From positions 4,613,001 through 4,677,000 of the forward strand of contig NZ_CP010951.1 of the NCBI RefSeq assembly GCF_001580455.1: DNA of 64,000 nucleotides, read 5' to 3'. The notes below the pieces were generated by a model. That model worked only from the letters and a program-made list of their open reading frames with translations, had not been told where the DNA came from and searched no databases. Positions 29,443 through 38,084 of the stretch are shown here, piece after piece. The stretch comes from Ramlibacter tataouinensis. Its GTDB lineage: Bacteria > Pseudomonadota > Gammaproteobacteria > Burkholderiales > Burkholderiaceae_C. Position numbers and translations under genes: made by a program. Every line of letters starts with the position of its first letter. The first letter of the stretch is position 1.

Positions 29443-29967
29443 TTGCTCGATTGGTTTGACAAAGCGCCGCGACGCGTGCTGGCGCTGGTGGCTGCGATCT
29501 GCGCCGGCATGCTGGCGTTCGGCCTGTACCTGCAGCATGTGGTGGGCCTGGAACCCTGCCCCATGTGCATCGTGCAGCGCTATGCGCTGGTGCTGGTGGC
29601 AATCGTCGCCGCCCTTGCGGCGTTCGCCCGGAACCGCGGCGCCTGGATCGCGGGTGGCGGGCTGATCACGCTCTTCTCCGGCTTCGGCGCCTTCGTCGCC
29701 GCGCGCCAGAGCTGGATGCAGTGGTATCCGCCCGAAGTGGCCTCTTGCGGCCGCGATTTCTACGGGATGATCGAGACTTTCCCGCTCAAGCGGGCCATCC
29801 CGATGATCTTCCGGGGCAGCGGCGACTGCACCAAGATCGACTGGACCTTCCTGGGCGGCTCCATCGCCAACTGGTCGTTCCTGTGGTTTTGCCTGTTCGC
29901 GCTGGTCGGCCTCGTGCTGGCCGTCCGGCTGGCACGCCGGCCCGTGGGCCGGACCTCGTTCGCCTGA
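29443..29967 (+). CDS. dsbB: Disulfide bond formation protein B
   Basis: A 174-residue inner-membrane quinone reductase with four helices that reoxidises DsbA. The redox pairs are C39/C42 in the first periplasmic loop (EPCPMCIVQRY) and the pair in the second loop (VASCGRDFYGM and GSGDCTKIDW). The start is a TTG at 29443: an unusually strong ribosome site (AAAGGAGGTGA) lies just upstream, and no ATG is available. It follows cysA by 35 bases; a functional link to sulfur metabolism is possible but not required. It is convergent with the phosphoribosyltransferase gene. Confidence 0.94.
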   Translation: MLDWFDKAPRRVLALVAAICAGMLAFGLYLQHVVGLEPCPMCIVQRYALVLVAIVAALAAFARNRGAWIAGGGLITLFSGFGAFVAARQSWMQWYPPEVASCGRDFYGMIETFPLKRAIPMIFRGSGDCTKIDWTFLGGSIANWSFLWFCLFALVGLVLAVRLARRPVGRTSFA

Positions 29968-29990
29968 AGCAGGGTCCGGCGCGCCGCGCT

Positions 29991-30659
29991 TCAATGCACG
30001 CTTGACTCGTGCTCGCGCTGCGCTTCCGCCAGGAGCTCGCGGACTTCCTCGTCGCTGGTCTGCGCGAAGTGGTGGTACCACAGCCCCACCGCCCGGAAGG
30101 GGTCGGGCGACGAGGGGCACACCACCTCGTCGGCCTCGTCCTGCAACTGGCGGCAGGTGTCCTCGGCACCCACCGGAACACCCACCACCAGCCGCGCCGG
30201 CGCGCGCTGGCGCAGCGCGGCGACCGCCGCCCGCATCGTGGCGCCGGTGGCCAAGCCGTCGTCCACCACGATCACGGTCCGTCCCTGGACGTCGGCGGGC
30301 GGCTTGTCGCCGCGATACAGCGCTTCGCGCCGCGCCAGTTCGGCGCGTTCCCGGAGCACGATGCTTTTCAGCTGGAGTTCGCTGAAGCCGTCGATGGCGA
30401 AGGGATTGAGCACCTGGACGCCGCCGCTGGCGATCGCCCCCATCGCGTACTCCTCATGACCGGGGTAGCCGAGCTTGCGAACCACGAACACGTCCAGCGG
30501 CGCAGCCAGCGCATGCGCGACCTCGAACGCGACAGGGACCCCGCCGCGGGGCAGGGCCAGCACCAGCACATCGCTGCGGCCCTTGTAATGGGATAGCCGC
30601 CCGGCCAGCACACGGCCCGCTTCCCGCCGGTCGCGGTAGGACAGGGAGGCAGCGCTCAT
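29991..30659 (-). CDS. Phosphoribosyltransferase family protein
   Basis: A 222-residue type I phosphoribosyltransferase-fold protein. The PRPP loop TVIVVDDGLATGATMRAAVA is clear, with an N-terminal ALPRGGVPVAFEVAHALAAP and KLGYPGHEEYAMGAIASGG. Such proteins, annotated as PRTase-like and often coupled to an alpha/beta hydrolase, are of unknown physiological reaction; a similar fusion with a hydrolase exists in mycobacteria. The ATG overlaps the stop of the upstream hydrolase gene (ATGA), so the two are probably made as a pair. Confidence 0.9.
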   Translation of the reverse strand: MSAASLSYRDRREAGRVLAGRLSHYKGRSDVLVLALPRGGVPVAFEVAHALAAPLDVFVVRKLGYPGHEEYAMGAIASGGVQVLNPFAIDGFSELQLKSIVLRERAELARREALYRGDKPPADVQGRTVIVVDDGLATGATMRAAVAALRQRAPARLVVGVPVGAEDTCRQLQDEADEVVCPSSPDPFRAVGLWYHHFAQTSDEEVRELLAEAQREHESSVH

Positions 30660-31342
30660 GGCCCGCCCTCGTGCAGCACGTGGGCCAGGTGCCTGGCAAA
30701 CCAGGCCGCCGCGGCGCCGGCCACCTCGTCCAGCGCGCCGTGCTCCTCGAAGAGGTGGGTCGCGCCCGGGATGACCAGCAACTCCCGCGTAGTACACCGC
30801 AGCTGGCCGAAGGCCTGCCGGTTCAGTTCGATGACCCCGTGGTCGGCGCCGCCCACGATCAGCAGCGTTGGCGCCGTCACGGCGCCCAGCACGGCCGGCC
30901 CGGCCAGGTCGGGCCGCCCGCCCCGGGACACCACGGCCGAGATGCGGTCGCCCAGGCGGGCGGCCGCGATCAGCGCTGCTGCGCTGCCGGTGCTCGCACC
31001 GAAATAGCCCACCGGCGCGCCGTGCACTTCCGCTTGCGCCAGCGCCCATTCGGTCGCCTGCTCCATGCGCCGGGTCAGGAGGGGAATGTCGAAGCGGTGT
31101 TCGCGGGTGCGCAGGTCGGTTTGCTCTTCCTCGGCCGTGAGAAGGTCGAACAGCAGGGTCGCGACGCCTGAAGCTTGCAGGCGCTGGGCCACCCGCCGGT
31201 TGCGCGCGCTGTGCCGGCCGCTGCCGCTGCCGTGCGCGAACAGCACCAGTCCGGCGAAATCAGGCGGGATGTCGAGGTCGCCGTACAGCCACGTCTGTCC
31301 CGTCGGGATGCGAACCTCGTGCGAGACAGCGCTGGTGCCCAT
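30656..31342 (-). CDS. Alpha/beta hydrolase (dienelactone-hydrolase-like)
   Basis: A 228-residue cytosolic hydrolase. The nucleophile elbow is YFGASTGSAAALIAA (GxSxG with Ser in GASTG), preceded by LVLFAHGSGSGRHSARNRRV (oxyanion loop). Possible acid and His are in LLIVGGADHGVIELNRQAF and GATHLFEEHGALDEV. It resembles the hydrolase domain paired with PRTases. It is translationally coupled by ATGA to the PRTase gene downstream, and its substrate is unknown. Confidence 0.88.
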   Translation of the reverse strand: MGTSAVSHEVRIPTGQTWLYGDLDIPPDFAGLVLFAHGSGSGRHSARNRRVAQRLQASGVATLLFDLLTAEEEQTDLRTREHRFDIPLLTRRMEQATEWALAQAEVHGAPVGYFGASTGSAAALIAAARLGDRISAVVSRGGRPDLAGPAVLGAVTAPTLLIVGGADHGVIELNRQAFGQLRCTTRELLVIPGATHLFEEHGALDEVAGAAAAWFARHLAHVLHEGGP

Positions 31343-31430
31343 GGCCTCCTCACCCTAGATCGCCGCGCAGCCGGTGGCTGTCGGGGCGGGACACCTTGCG
31401 TTGTAGGAGCCGCCGTGCCCGCGGTCAAGG

Positions 31431-31871
31431 TCAGGCGGTTCGGGAGTGCGGGGGCCCTTTGAGTTCGATCACATTGCCGTCCGGGTCCACCAGGTACAGC
31501 GAGGGGCCTTCGCCCTCAGCGCCGTAGCGTGACCCTGATTCACCGGCGGCCACGCCATGGGCGGCCAGGTGCGCGCGCAGTGCCGCTTCGTCGTAGGGGT
31601 CGATGCGCAGGCAGAAGTGATCGAGATTGCGGCCCTCGGGGCCGGGCCCGGCACCGCCCATGCGCCCGAGCTTGCCGTCAAGGGGCAACAGGTCGATCAG
31701 CGACGCGCCCGCGCGCAGCTGGTACAGGCCCAGGGATTCCTGCGTTTTCTCGAGCGTGCAGCCGAGGACCTCGGTATAGAAGCGCAGCGCAGCGTCCAGG
31801 TCGCGGACGCGCAGCACGATGTGGTCGAGCTGGCGAAGGGCGAAGGGCGGCGCTGCCTCGTTGATGGACAA
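31431..31871 (-). CDS. VOC family (glyoxalase-like) protein
   Basis: A 146-residue vicinal-oxygen-chelate protein: paired beta-alpha-beta-beta-beta modules with metal ligand candidates (QLDHIVLRVRDL, LDHFCLRID and the terminal Glu in DGNVIELKG). Members include glyoxalase I, dioxygenases and resistance proteins; the substrate is not predictable. The start is a TTG at 31871, supported by GAGGA seven bases upstream. It follows argA on the same strand after about 33 bases. Confidence 0.88.
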   Translation of the reverse strand: MSINEAAPPFALRQLDHIVLRVRDLDAALRFYTEVLGCTLEKTQESLGLYQLRAGASLIDLLPLDGKLGRMGGAGPGPEGRNLDHFCLRIDPYDEAALRAHLAAHGVAAGESGSRYGAEGEGPSLYLVDPDGNVIELKGPPHSRTA

Positions 31872-31904
31872 ACGGAAGTCCTCGTTTGTTGTAAAAAAAG
31901 AACG

Positions 31905-33254
31905 CTACCCTAATTTCTTGACAAACACCAGGCTGCGCCGATCCCAGTTGTATTTGCGCTTGCGCGCGTCGGGCAGCCAGTCGGGATCGACCTGGACGAA
32001 GCCCCGCTTGAGGAACCAGTGCATGGTGCGCGTGGTGAGCACGAAGATGCTGTCCAGGCCCATGGCGCGGGCGCGTTGCTCAACGCGCTTGAGGACCTTT
32101 TCGCCATCGCCCTGGCCCTGGCTCTGCGGGGAAACGGTGAGGGCCGCCATCTCGCCGGTCTTGGCCTCCGGGTAGGGGTAGAGCGCGGCGCAGGCGAAGA
32201 TCACGCCGTCGTGCTCGACGATGGTGTAGTTCGCGATGTCGCGCTCGATCTCGGTGCGATCGCGCTTGACCAGCGTGCCGTCCTTCTCGAAGGGTTCGAT
32301 CAGCTGCAGGATGCCGCCCACGTCGTCGGCGCTGGCCTCGCGCAGGCTCTCGAGCTTCTCGTCGATCACCATGGTGCCGATGCCGTCGTGCACGTACACC
32401 TCGAGCAGGATGGCGCCGTCGGTGGCGAACGGGATGATGTGGCTGCGCTCGACCCCGGCCTTGCAGGCCTTGACGCAATGCTGCAGGTAGAAGCCCGTGT
32501 CCGTCGGCTGCTGCGCGCCCGGCAGCGAAGTCAGCAGCTGTTCGGCCGTGGCCAGGGGCAGCTCGGTATCGATCGGGTTGTCTTCGCCCTCGGGTTCCAG
32601 CGGCCGCACGCGAATGCCAGGAATTTCGACCAGGAAGATCAGCTTGTCGGCCTGCAGCGCGATCGCAACGCTGGTCGCCACTTCCTCCATGGTCAGGTTG
32701 AAGGCCTCGCCGGTGGGCGAAAAGCCAAAGGGGGAAAGCAGCACCATGGCACCATGGTCCAGCGAGCGCGCGATGCCGGCGACGTCCACCTTGCGCACCA
32801 GGCCCGAGTGCCGGAAATCCACGCCGTCGAGGACGCCCACCGGACGCGCGGTGATGAAGTTGCCCGAAATCACGCGCACCGTGGACCCGGCCATGGGCGT
32901 GTTGGGCAGGCCCTGGCTGAACGCGGCCTCGATCTCGTAGCGCAGCTGGCCGGCCGCCTCCTGGGCGCAGTCGAGCGCGACTTCGTCGGTGATGCGCATG
33001 CCGTGCGAGTACTTGGCGGCATGACCCTTGGCCTTGAGCTGCTCGTTGACCTGCGGCCGGAAGCCGTGCACCAGCACCACCTTGACGCCCATGCTCTGGA
33101 TCAGCGCCAGGTCCTGGGCGATGTGCTGCAACTTGCCGGCCGCGATCGCCTCGCCCGCGATCGCCACCACGAAGGTCTTGCCGCGGTGCATGTGGATGTA
33201 GGGCGCGACCGAGCGGAACCAGGGCACGAAGGTGAAATTGAAGACGGCGGACAT
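31905..33254 (-). CDS. argA: Amino-acid N-acetyltransferase (N-acetylglutamate synthase)
   Basis: A 449-residue enzyme for the first step of arginine synthesis, acetylating glutamate with acetyl-CoA. The N-terminal amino-acid kinase-like domain (residues 1 to about 290; FVPWFRSVAPYIHMHRGKTF, VKVVLVHGFRPQVNEQLKAK) carries the arginine feedback site in the family, and the C-terminal GNAT domain (about 300-449; VSPQSQGQGDGEKVLKRVEQ) is the acetyltransferase. Length and layout match the E. coli ArgA type. It is divergent from hrpA across 99 bases. The VOC gene follows in the same direction. Confidence 0.96.
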   Translation of the reverse strand: MSAVFNFTFVPWFRSVAPYIHMHRGKTFVVAIAGEAIAAGKLQHIAQDLALIQSMGVKVVLVHGFRPQVNEQLKAKGHAAKYSHGMRITDEVALDCAQEAAGQLRYEIEAAFSQGLPNTPMAGSTVRVISGNFITARPVGVLDGVDFRHSGLVRKVDVAGIARSLDHGAMVLLSPFGFSPTGEAFNLTMEEVATSVAIALQADKLIFLVEIPGIRVRPLEPEGEDNPIDTELPLATAEQLLTSLPGAQQPTDTGFYLQHCVKACKAGVERSHIIPFATDGAILLEVYVHDGIGTMVIDEKLESLREASADDVGGILQLIEPFEKDGTLVKRDRTEIERDIANYTIVEHDGVIFACAALYPYPEAKTGEMAALTVSPQSQGQGDGEKVLKRVEQRARAMGLDSIFVLTTRTMHWFLKRGFVQVDPDWLPDARKRKYNWDRRSLVFVKKLG

Positions 33255-33353
33255 CGGCGGCTGGGCGGGCGGAGGGGGTGCGGCAAAGTGTAAGGCACTG
33301 TCGCGCCTGCCCGGAGAGGGAAGCGCCGGCGGGACCCGGCCGCCCGCCGATAA

Positions 33354-36300
33354 TTGCGGGCTTTGACCCGCTGCGCCTTGCCCGTTCCCGCCATCACCTT
33401 CCCCGATTCCCTGCCTGTCAGCGCCAAGCGCCATGAAATCATGGAGGCGATCGGTGGGCACCAGGTCGTCATCGTGTGCGGCGAGACCGGCTCGGGCAAG
33501 ACCACGCAGCTGCCCAAGATCGCCCTGGCGCTGGGCCGCGGCACGGCCAACTACCCGGAAGGCCGGGGCCGGATGATCGGCCACACGCAGCCGCGCCGCA
33601 TCGCCGCCTCCAGCGTCGCCAAGCGCATCGCGCAGGAACTGGGCACCCCGCTGGGCGAGGTGGTGGGCTACAAGGTTCGCTTCCAGGACCGCCTCTCGCG
33701 CGGCGCCTCGATCAAGCTGATGACCGACGGCATCCTGCTGGCCGAGACGCAGACCGACCCGCTGCTGAAGGCCTACGACACGCTGATCATCGACGAGGCC
33801 CACGAGCGCAGCCTGAACATCGATTTCCTGCTCGGCTACCTGCGGGAGATTCTGGCGCGGCGGCCCGACCTGAAGGTGATCGTCACCTCGGCCACCATCG
33901 ACGCCGACCGCTTCGCGCGGCACTTCGCCTCGGCCAAGGGGCCGGCGCCGGTGATCCAGGTGTCCGGCCGGATGTACCCGGTGGAGCAGCGCTGGCGGCC
34001 TTTCGAGGAGTCGCGCGAATACGGCCTGGACGAGGCCATCGCCGATGCCGTGGACGAACTCTGGACCGGCGCGGCGGCCTCGGGCGACATCCTCGTTTTC
34101 CTGCCCGGGGAGCGCGAGATCCGCGAAGCCGCCGACCACCTGCGCAAGCACCTGTCGCACAGCCCGCTCACGCGCAGGACGGAGGTGCTGCCACTGTTCG
34201 CCCGGCTGTCCCAGGCCGAGCAGGACCGGGTGTTCGAGGACCATGGCGAGCGGCGCATCGTGCTGGCCACCAACGTCGCAGAAACCTCGCTCACGGTGCC
34301 GGGCATCCGCTATGTGATCGACGCCGGCACCGCGCGCGTCAAGCGCTACAGCCTGCGCAGCAAGGTCGAACAACTGATGGTCGAGCCGATCAGCCAGGCG
34401 GCGGCCAACCAGCGCGCCGGCCGCTGCGGCCGGGTGGCCAACGGCATCTGCATCCGGCTGTACGACGAGAAGGACTTCGCCGCGCGGCCGCGCTTCACCG
34501 ATCCGGAAATCCTGCGCTCGTCGCTGGCCGGGGTGATCCTGCGCATGAAGGGGCTGCACCTGGGCACCGTGGAGGACTTTCCCTTCATCGAGGCGCCGTC
34601 CCGGCGCGCCATCACCGACGGCTACCAGTTGCTGAATGAACTTGGCGCGGTGGACGACGCAAACGAGCTCACCCCCATCGGTCGGGAGCTCTCCAGGCTG
34701 CCGCTGGACCCGCGGGTGGCGCGCATGATCATCGAGGGCCGCGACCGCGGCGCGCTGGATGAAGTGCTGGTGATCGCCTCGGCCCTGTCGGTGCAGGACG
34801 TGCGCGACCGGCCGATGGAGATGCAGGCGCAGGCCGACCAGCAACACGCCAAGTTCGACGACGAGAAGAGCGAGTTCGCCGGCTACCTGCGGCTGTGGAA
34901 ATGGCTGGACGAGGCGCGCGGCGGCCACGGCACCGATCATCGCCTCTCGAACCGCCAGTACGAACAGCTGCTGCGGCAGAACTTCATCAACGTGCGGCGG
35001 GTGCGGGAGTGGCGTGACATCCACAGCCAGCTGCATACCGTGGTCGCCGAACACAAGTGGCGCCTGAATGCGGCGCCGGCGAGCTACGAAGAGCTGCACA
35101 AGGCCATGCTGGCGGGCCTGCTGGGCAACATCGGCTGCAAGCTGGAGGACACGGAAGGCAGCGCCAGCCAGGCGCCTTACCTCGGGGCCCGCGGCATCAA
35201 GTTCCACCGCCATCCCGGCGCGCACCTGAGGAAGCGGCCGGGCCGCTGGATCGTGTGCGCCGAGCTGGTCGAGACCACGCGGCTCTTCGGCCGCGGCATC
35301 GCCAACATCGAACCGGCCTGGATCGAGCAGGTGGCCGGGCACCTGCTGAAAAGGCAGCTGCTGGATCCGCACTGGGAGAAGAAGGCCGCCGAGGTGGTCG
35401 CCCTGGAGCGCGCGACGCTCTATGGCCTGGTCGTGTACAGCGGCCGGCGGGTGCCGTTCGCGCGCGTCGACATGCAGGGCGCGCGCGAGATCTTCATCCG
35501 CGAAGGGCTGGTCGCCGGCCAATGGGACACGAAGCTGCCTTTCCTGGCCGCCAACCAGAAGATGGTGCGCCAGGTGGAGGAACTGGAGCACAAGTCGCGC
35601 CGGCAGGACGTGCTGGTGGACGAGGAATTGATCTTCGCCTTCTACGACAAGCTGATCCCGCGCGACGTGTTCAGCGGGGCCAGCTTCGAGCGCTGGTGGC
35701 GGGACGCCAGCCGCGGCAATCCGGCGCTGCTCAAGCTCTCGCGCGAGGAGCTGATGCGGCACGAAGCCGCCGGGATCACCACCGAGGCCTTCCCGCGCAC
35801 CATCCGTCTCGGCGGCGTGGATTGCGCGGCGACCTACCTGCACGAGCCCGGCGACGCGCGCGACGGCCTCACCGTCACGGTGCCGCTGTTCGTGCTGAAC
35901 CAGGTGAGCGACGAGCGCGCCGAGTGGCTGGTGCCGGGCATGCTCAAGGACAAGCTGCAGGCGCTGCTCAAGAGCCTGCCGCAAAAACCCCGGAGCCGTT
36001 TCGTGCCGCTGCCCGAGTCGGCCGCGCGCCTGGCCGCGCAACTCGCGGGCGAGGCGCACTGGGCGCACGGTTCACTGACGCAGGCCTTGCTGGCCGTGGT
36101 GCGCGCGGAAACCAGCCTGGACGTCAAGCGGGCCGACTTCAAGCTGGACATGCTGCCGGCGCACCTGTTCATAAATTTCCGCGTGGTCGATGAACACGGC
36201 CGCCAACTCGGCATGGGCCGAAACCTGGGCGCGCTCAAGGCGGAACTGGGGGCGAAAGCGCGCGGGGCGTTCCAGGCACTGGCGGGGCTGCGTGCTGTGA

Positions 36301-37262
36301 AGGAATTTGAACCCTCCCCCTCCGGGGGAGGGCAGGGTGGGGGCGCTGCAGCGTCCACTCAAGCCAAGCGCCCCCCTCTCAGCCTCCCCCCGGAGGGGGG
36401 AGGAGCGGACTCCGACCGGCGCTACACCGCCTGGACCTTCGGCGAGCTGCCCGAGCTGATGGAGATCCGCAAGGGCGGCACCAGCCTGGTCGGCTTTCCC
36501 GCCCTGGTCGATCACAAGGATGCTGTGGCCATCGAGGTGTTCGACGAGCCCGAGGCGGCGGCAGCCAGGCATCGCGCCGGGCTGCGGCGGTTGTTCGCAC
36601 TGCAGATCAGGGACGCGCTCAAGTACCTGGAGAAGAACATCCCGGACCTGCAGAAGATGGCCGTGGCCTACATGCCGCTGGGCACGCTGGAGGAGTTGCG
36701 CGAGCAGGTGATCGAAGTGGCGCTGGCCCGCGCGTTCATGCTGGACCCCCTGCCGGCGAACGAGGCCGACTTCAAGCGGCGGCTGGAAGAAGGGCGCGGG
36801 CGGCTCACGCTCATCGCCAACGAGGTGGCGCGCCTGGCCGCCGTGATCCTTGCGGAGTACGCGGCGACCGTTCGCAAGATCAAGGACACGAAGAACCAGC
36901 CGGACGCCACCGCCGATGCCACCCAGCAGTTGCAACGCCTGGTGTCCAAGCGCTTCCTCGCCGACACGCCCTGGCCGCAACTGCAGCACTTTGCCCGCTA
37001 CCTCAAGGCGATCACGCTGCGGCTGGACAAGCTGCGCGCCGACCCGGCACGCGATAGCGCCCGCATGGCGGAGATCAAACCGGAAGAGCAGCGCTACTGG
37101 CGGCTGGTCGCCGAACGCAAGGGCGCGGTGGACGAACGGATGGGGGAATTTCGCTGGCTGCTGGAGGAGCTGCGGGTGAGCTTCTTCGCCCAGGAGTTGC
37201 GCACGCCGCAGCCGGTCAGCGTCAAGCGGCTGCAGAAGCTGTGGGGCCAGCTCAATAGCTGA
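33354..37262 (+). CDS. hrpA: ATP-dependent RNA helicase HrpA
   Basis: A 1302-residue DEAH-box helicase. Motifs: Walker A GETGSGKTTQ near residue 44, HTQPRRIAA (Ia), DEAH in IIDEAHERSLN, SAT in VTSATIDA, and QRAGRCGR (VI), followed by the HA2, OB-fold and the long HrpA-specific C-terminal domains. In E. coli it acts on RNA and in ribosome rescue. The start is uncertain: no ATG precedes the conserved ITFPDSLPVSAK; TTG codons at 33354, 33363 and 33378 are candidates without a clear ribosome site. A GC-rich inverted repeat lies in frame at 36312-36403 (near residues 987-1017). Confidence 0.95.
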   Translation: MRALTRCALPVPAITFPDSLPVSAKRHEIMEAIGGHQVVIVCGETGSGKTTQLPKIALALGRGTANYPEGRGRMIGHTQPRRIAASSVAKRIAQELGTPLGEVVGYKVRFQDRLSRGASIKLMTDGILLAETQTDPLLKAYDTLIIDEAHERSLNIDFLLGYLREILARRPDLKVIVTSATIDADRFARHFASAKGPAPVIQVSGRMYPVEQRWRPFEESREYGLDEAIADAVDELWTGAAASGDILVFLPGEREIREAADHLRKHLSHSPLTRRTEVLPLFARLSQAEQDRVFEDHGERRIVLATNVAETSLTVPGIRYVIDAGTARVKRYSLRSKVEQLMVEPISQAAANQRAGRCGRVANGICIRLYDEKDFAARPRFTDPEILRSSLAGVILRMKGLHLGTVEDFPFIEAPSRRAITDGYQLLNELGAVDDANELTPIGRELSRLPLDPRVARMIIEGRDRGALDEVLVIASALSVQDVRDRPMEMQAQADQQHAKFDDEKSEFAGYLRLWKWLDEARGGHGTDHRLSNRQYEQLLRQNFINVRRVREWRDIHSQLHTVVAEHKWRLNAAPASYEELHKAMLAGLLGNIGCKLEDTEGSASQAPYLGARGIKFHRHPGAHLRKRPGRWIVCAELVETTRLFGRGIANIEPAWIEQVAGHLLKRQLLDPHWEKKAAEVVALERATLYGLVVYSGRRVPFARVDMQGAREIFIREGLVAGQWDTKLPFLAANQKMVRQVEELEHKSRRQDVLVDEELIFAFYDKLIPRDVFSGASFERWWRDASRGNPALLKLSREELMRHEAAGITTEAFPRTIRLGGVDCAATYLHEPGDARDGLTVTVPLFVLNQVSDERAEWLVPGMLKDKLQALLKSLPQKPRSRFVPLPESAARLAAQLAGEAHWAHGSLTQALLAVVRAETSLDVKRADFKLDMLPAHLFINFRVVDEHGRQLGMGRNLGALKAELGAKARGAFQALAGLRAVKEFEPSPSGGGQGGGAAASTQAKRPPLSLPPEGGGADSDRRYTAWTFGELPELMEIRKGGTSLVGFPALVDHKDAVAIEVFDEPEAAAARHRAGLRRLFALQIRDALKYLEKNIPDLQKMAVAYMPLGTLEELREQVIEVALARAFMLDPLPANEADFKRRLEEGRGRLTLIANEVARLAAVILAEYAATVRKIKDTKNQPDATADATQQLQRLVSKRFLADTPWPQLQHFARYLKAITLRLDKLRADPARDSARMAEIKPEEQRYWRLVAERKGAVDERMGEFRWLLEELRVSFFAQELRTPQPVSVKRLQKLWGQLNS
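36312..36403. repeat. GC-rich inverted repeat inserted in frame in hrpA
   Basis: Two arms (36312-36346 and 36367-36403) built from CCCTCCCCCTCCGGGGGAGG and AGCGCCCCCC units pair with each other and are each palindromic, like the ygiQ element. Translated, they give PSPSGGGQGGG and PPLSLPPEGGG. The element falls in a variable linker of the C-terminal part of HrpA, after GLRAVKEFE, with the reading frame intact. Confidence 0.75.
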
Positions 37263-37360
37263 CGCACCCCGCGGGCGACGCCAACTTTGTTCTTCGGTAC
37301 AAGGCCGTATGCCAACGCCGCGCCCGCGTGGTTTACTAGAGTCCTGTCCCACCGCTACCC

Positions 37361-38065
37361 ATGGACCGGCGCAGTTTCATCGAGACCTGCACCGCGGGCG
37401 CCGCCTGCCTCTCGGCCACGGCCGCCATGCCGGTGTTCGCCGCCGACGCCCGGCCGCACGAGTACCCGCGGGCGCTGCTGGTGGACGAGCGCGGTGAACC
37501 GGTGCGCGCCAGCAGCCTGCAGGCACTGACGAACTACGTCTTCCACTACCCTTTCGTGGCGACCCCGGTGTTCCTTCTCGACCTGGGCAAGCCCGCCTTG
37601 CCCAGGTCCCTCAGCACCAGCAAACACGAGGCCTATGCCTGGCCCGGCGGCGTCGGGGCGCGGCGCAGCGTCGTCGCCTTCAGCGCCATCTGCGCCCACA
37701 AACTGGTGTATCCGACCAAGGACGTGAGCTTCATCAGTTTCCGCAAGAACCGGGCGCAACGCGGGGTGCAGGATCAACTGATCCACTGCTGCGCCGATCA
37801 CAGCCAATATGACCCAGCGCGAGGAGCCCAGGTGCTATCGGGCCCGGCGCCGCAGCCGCTGTGCGCCGTGCTGCTGGCACACGATGCCAAGGCCGACAGC
37901 CTGACCGCCTACGCCACACTCGGCGGCGAGATGTTCGACGAGTTCTTCCGCAAGTACGAAATGAAGTTGAGCCTGGACGTCGGCCCTTCCGCGCGCCACG
38001 CCGTGAGCGGCCAGACCCGGGTCTTCGAGCTGAGCCAGTTCTGCCGCAACGAGATCCAGTGCTAG
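37361..38065 (+). CDS. Tat-exported Rieske [2Fe-2S] protein
   Basis: A 234-residue protein with an N-terminal twin-arginine-type signal (MDRRSFIETCTAGAACLSAT; RRSFIE resembles the RRxFLK motif), so it is probably exported folded with its cluster. The Rieske ligand boxes are CAH in FSAICAHKLVY and CADH in HCCADHSQYDP; the latter resembles the small subunit of arsenite-oxidase-type Rieske proteins. The two boxes are separated by about 30 residues instead of the usual 15-17. No partner oxidoreductase is in the window. The redox partner is unknown. Confidence 0.8.
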   Translation: MDRRSFIETCTAGAACLSATAAMPVFAADARPHEYPRALLVDERGEPVRASSLQALTNYVFHYPFVATPVFLLDLGKPALPRSLSTSKHEAYAWPGGVGARRSVVAFSAICAHKLVYPTKDVSFISFRKNRAQRGVQDQLIHCCADHSQYDPARGAQVLSGPAPQPLCAVLLAHDAKADSLTAYATLGGEMFDEFFRKYEMKLSLDVGPSARHAVSGQTRVFELSQFCRNEIQC

Positions 38066-38084
38066 GGCACTTGCGCCCGGGAGG

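Noticed and set aside
33255..36068. Minus-strand frame that extends argA to 1387 residues
   Set aside because: The extra 938 residues are antisense to hrpA and have no conserved domain; ArgA starts at 33254 by family length and N-terminus.
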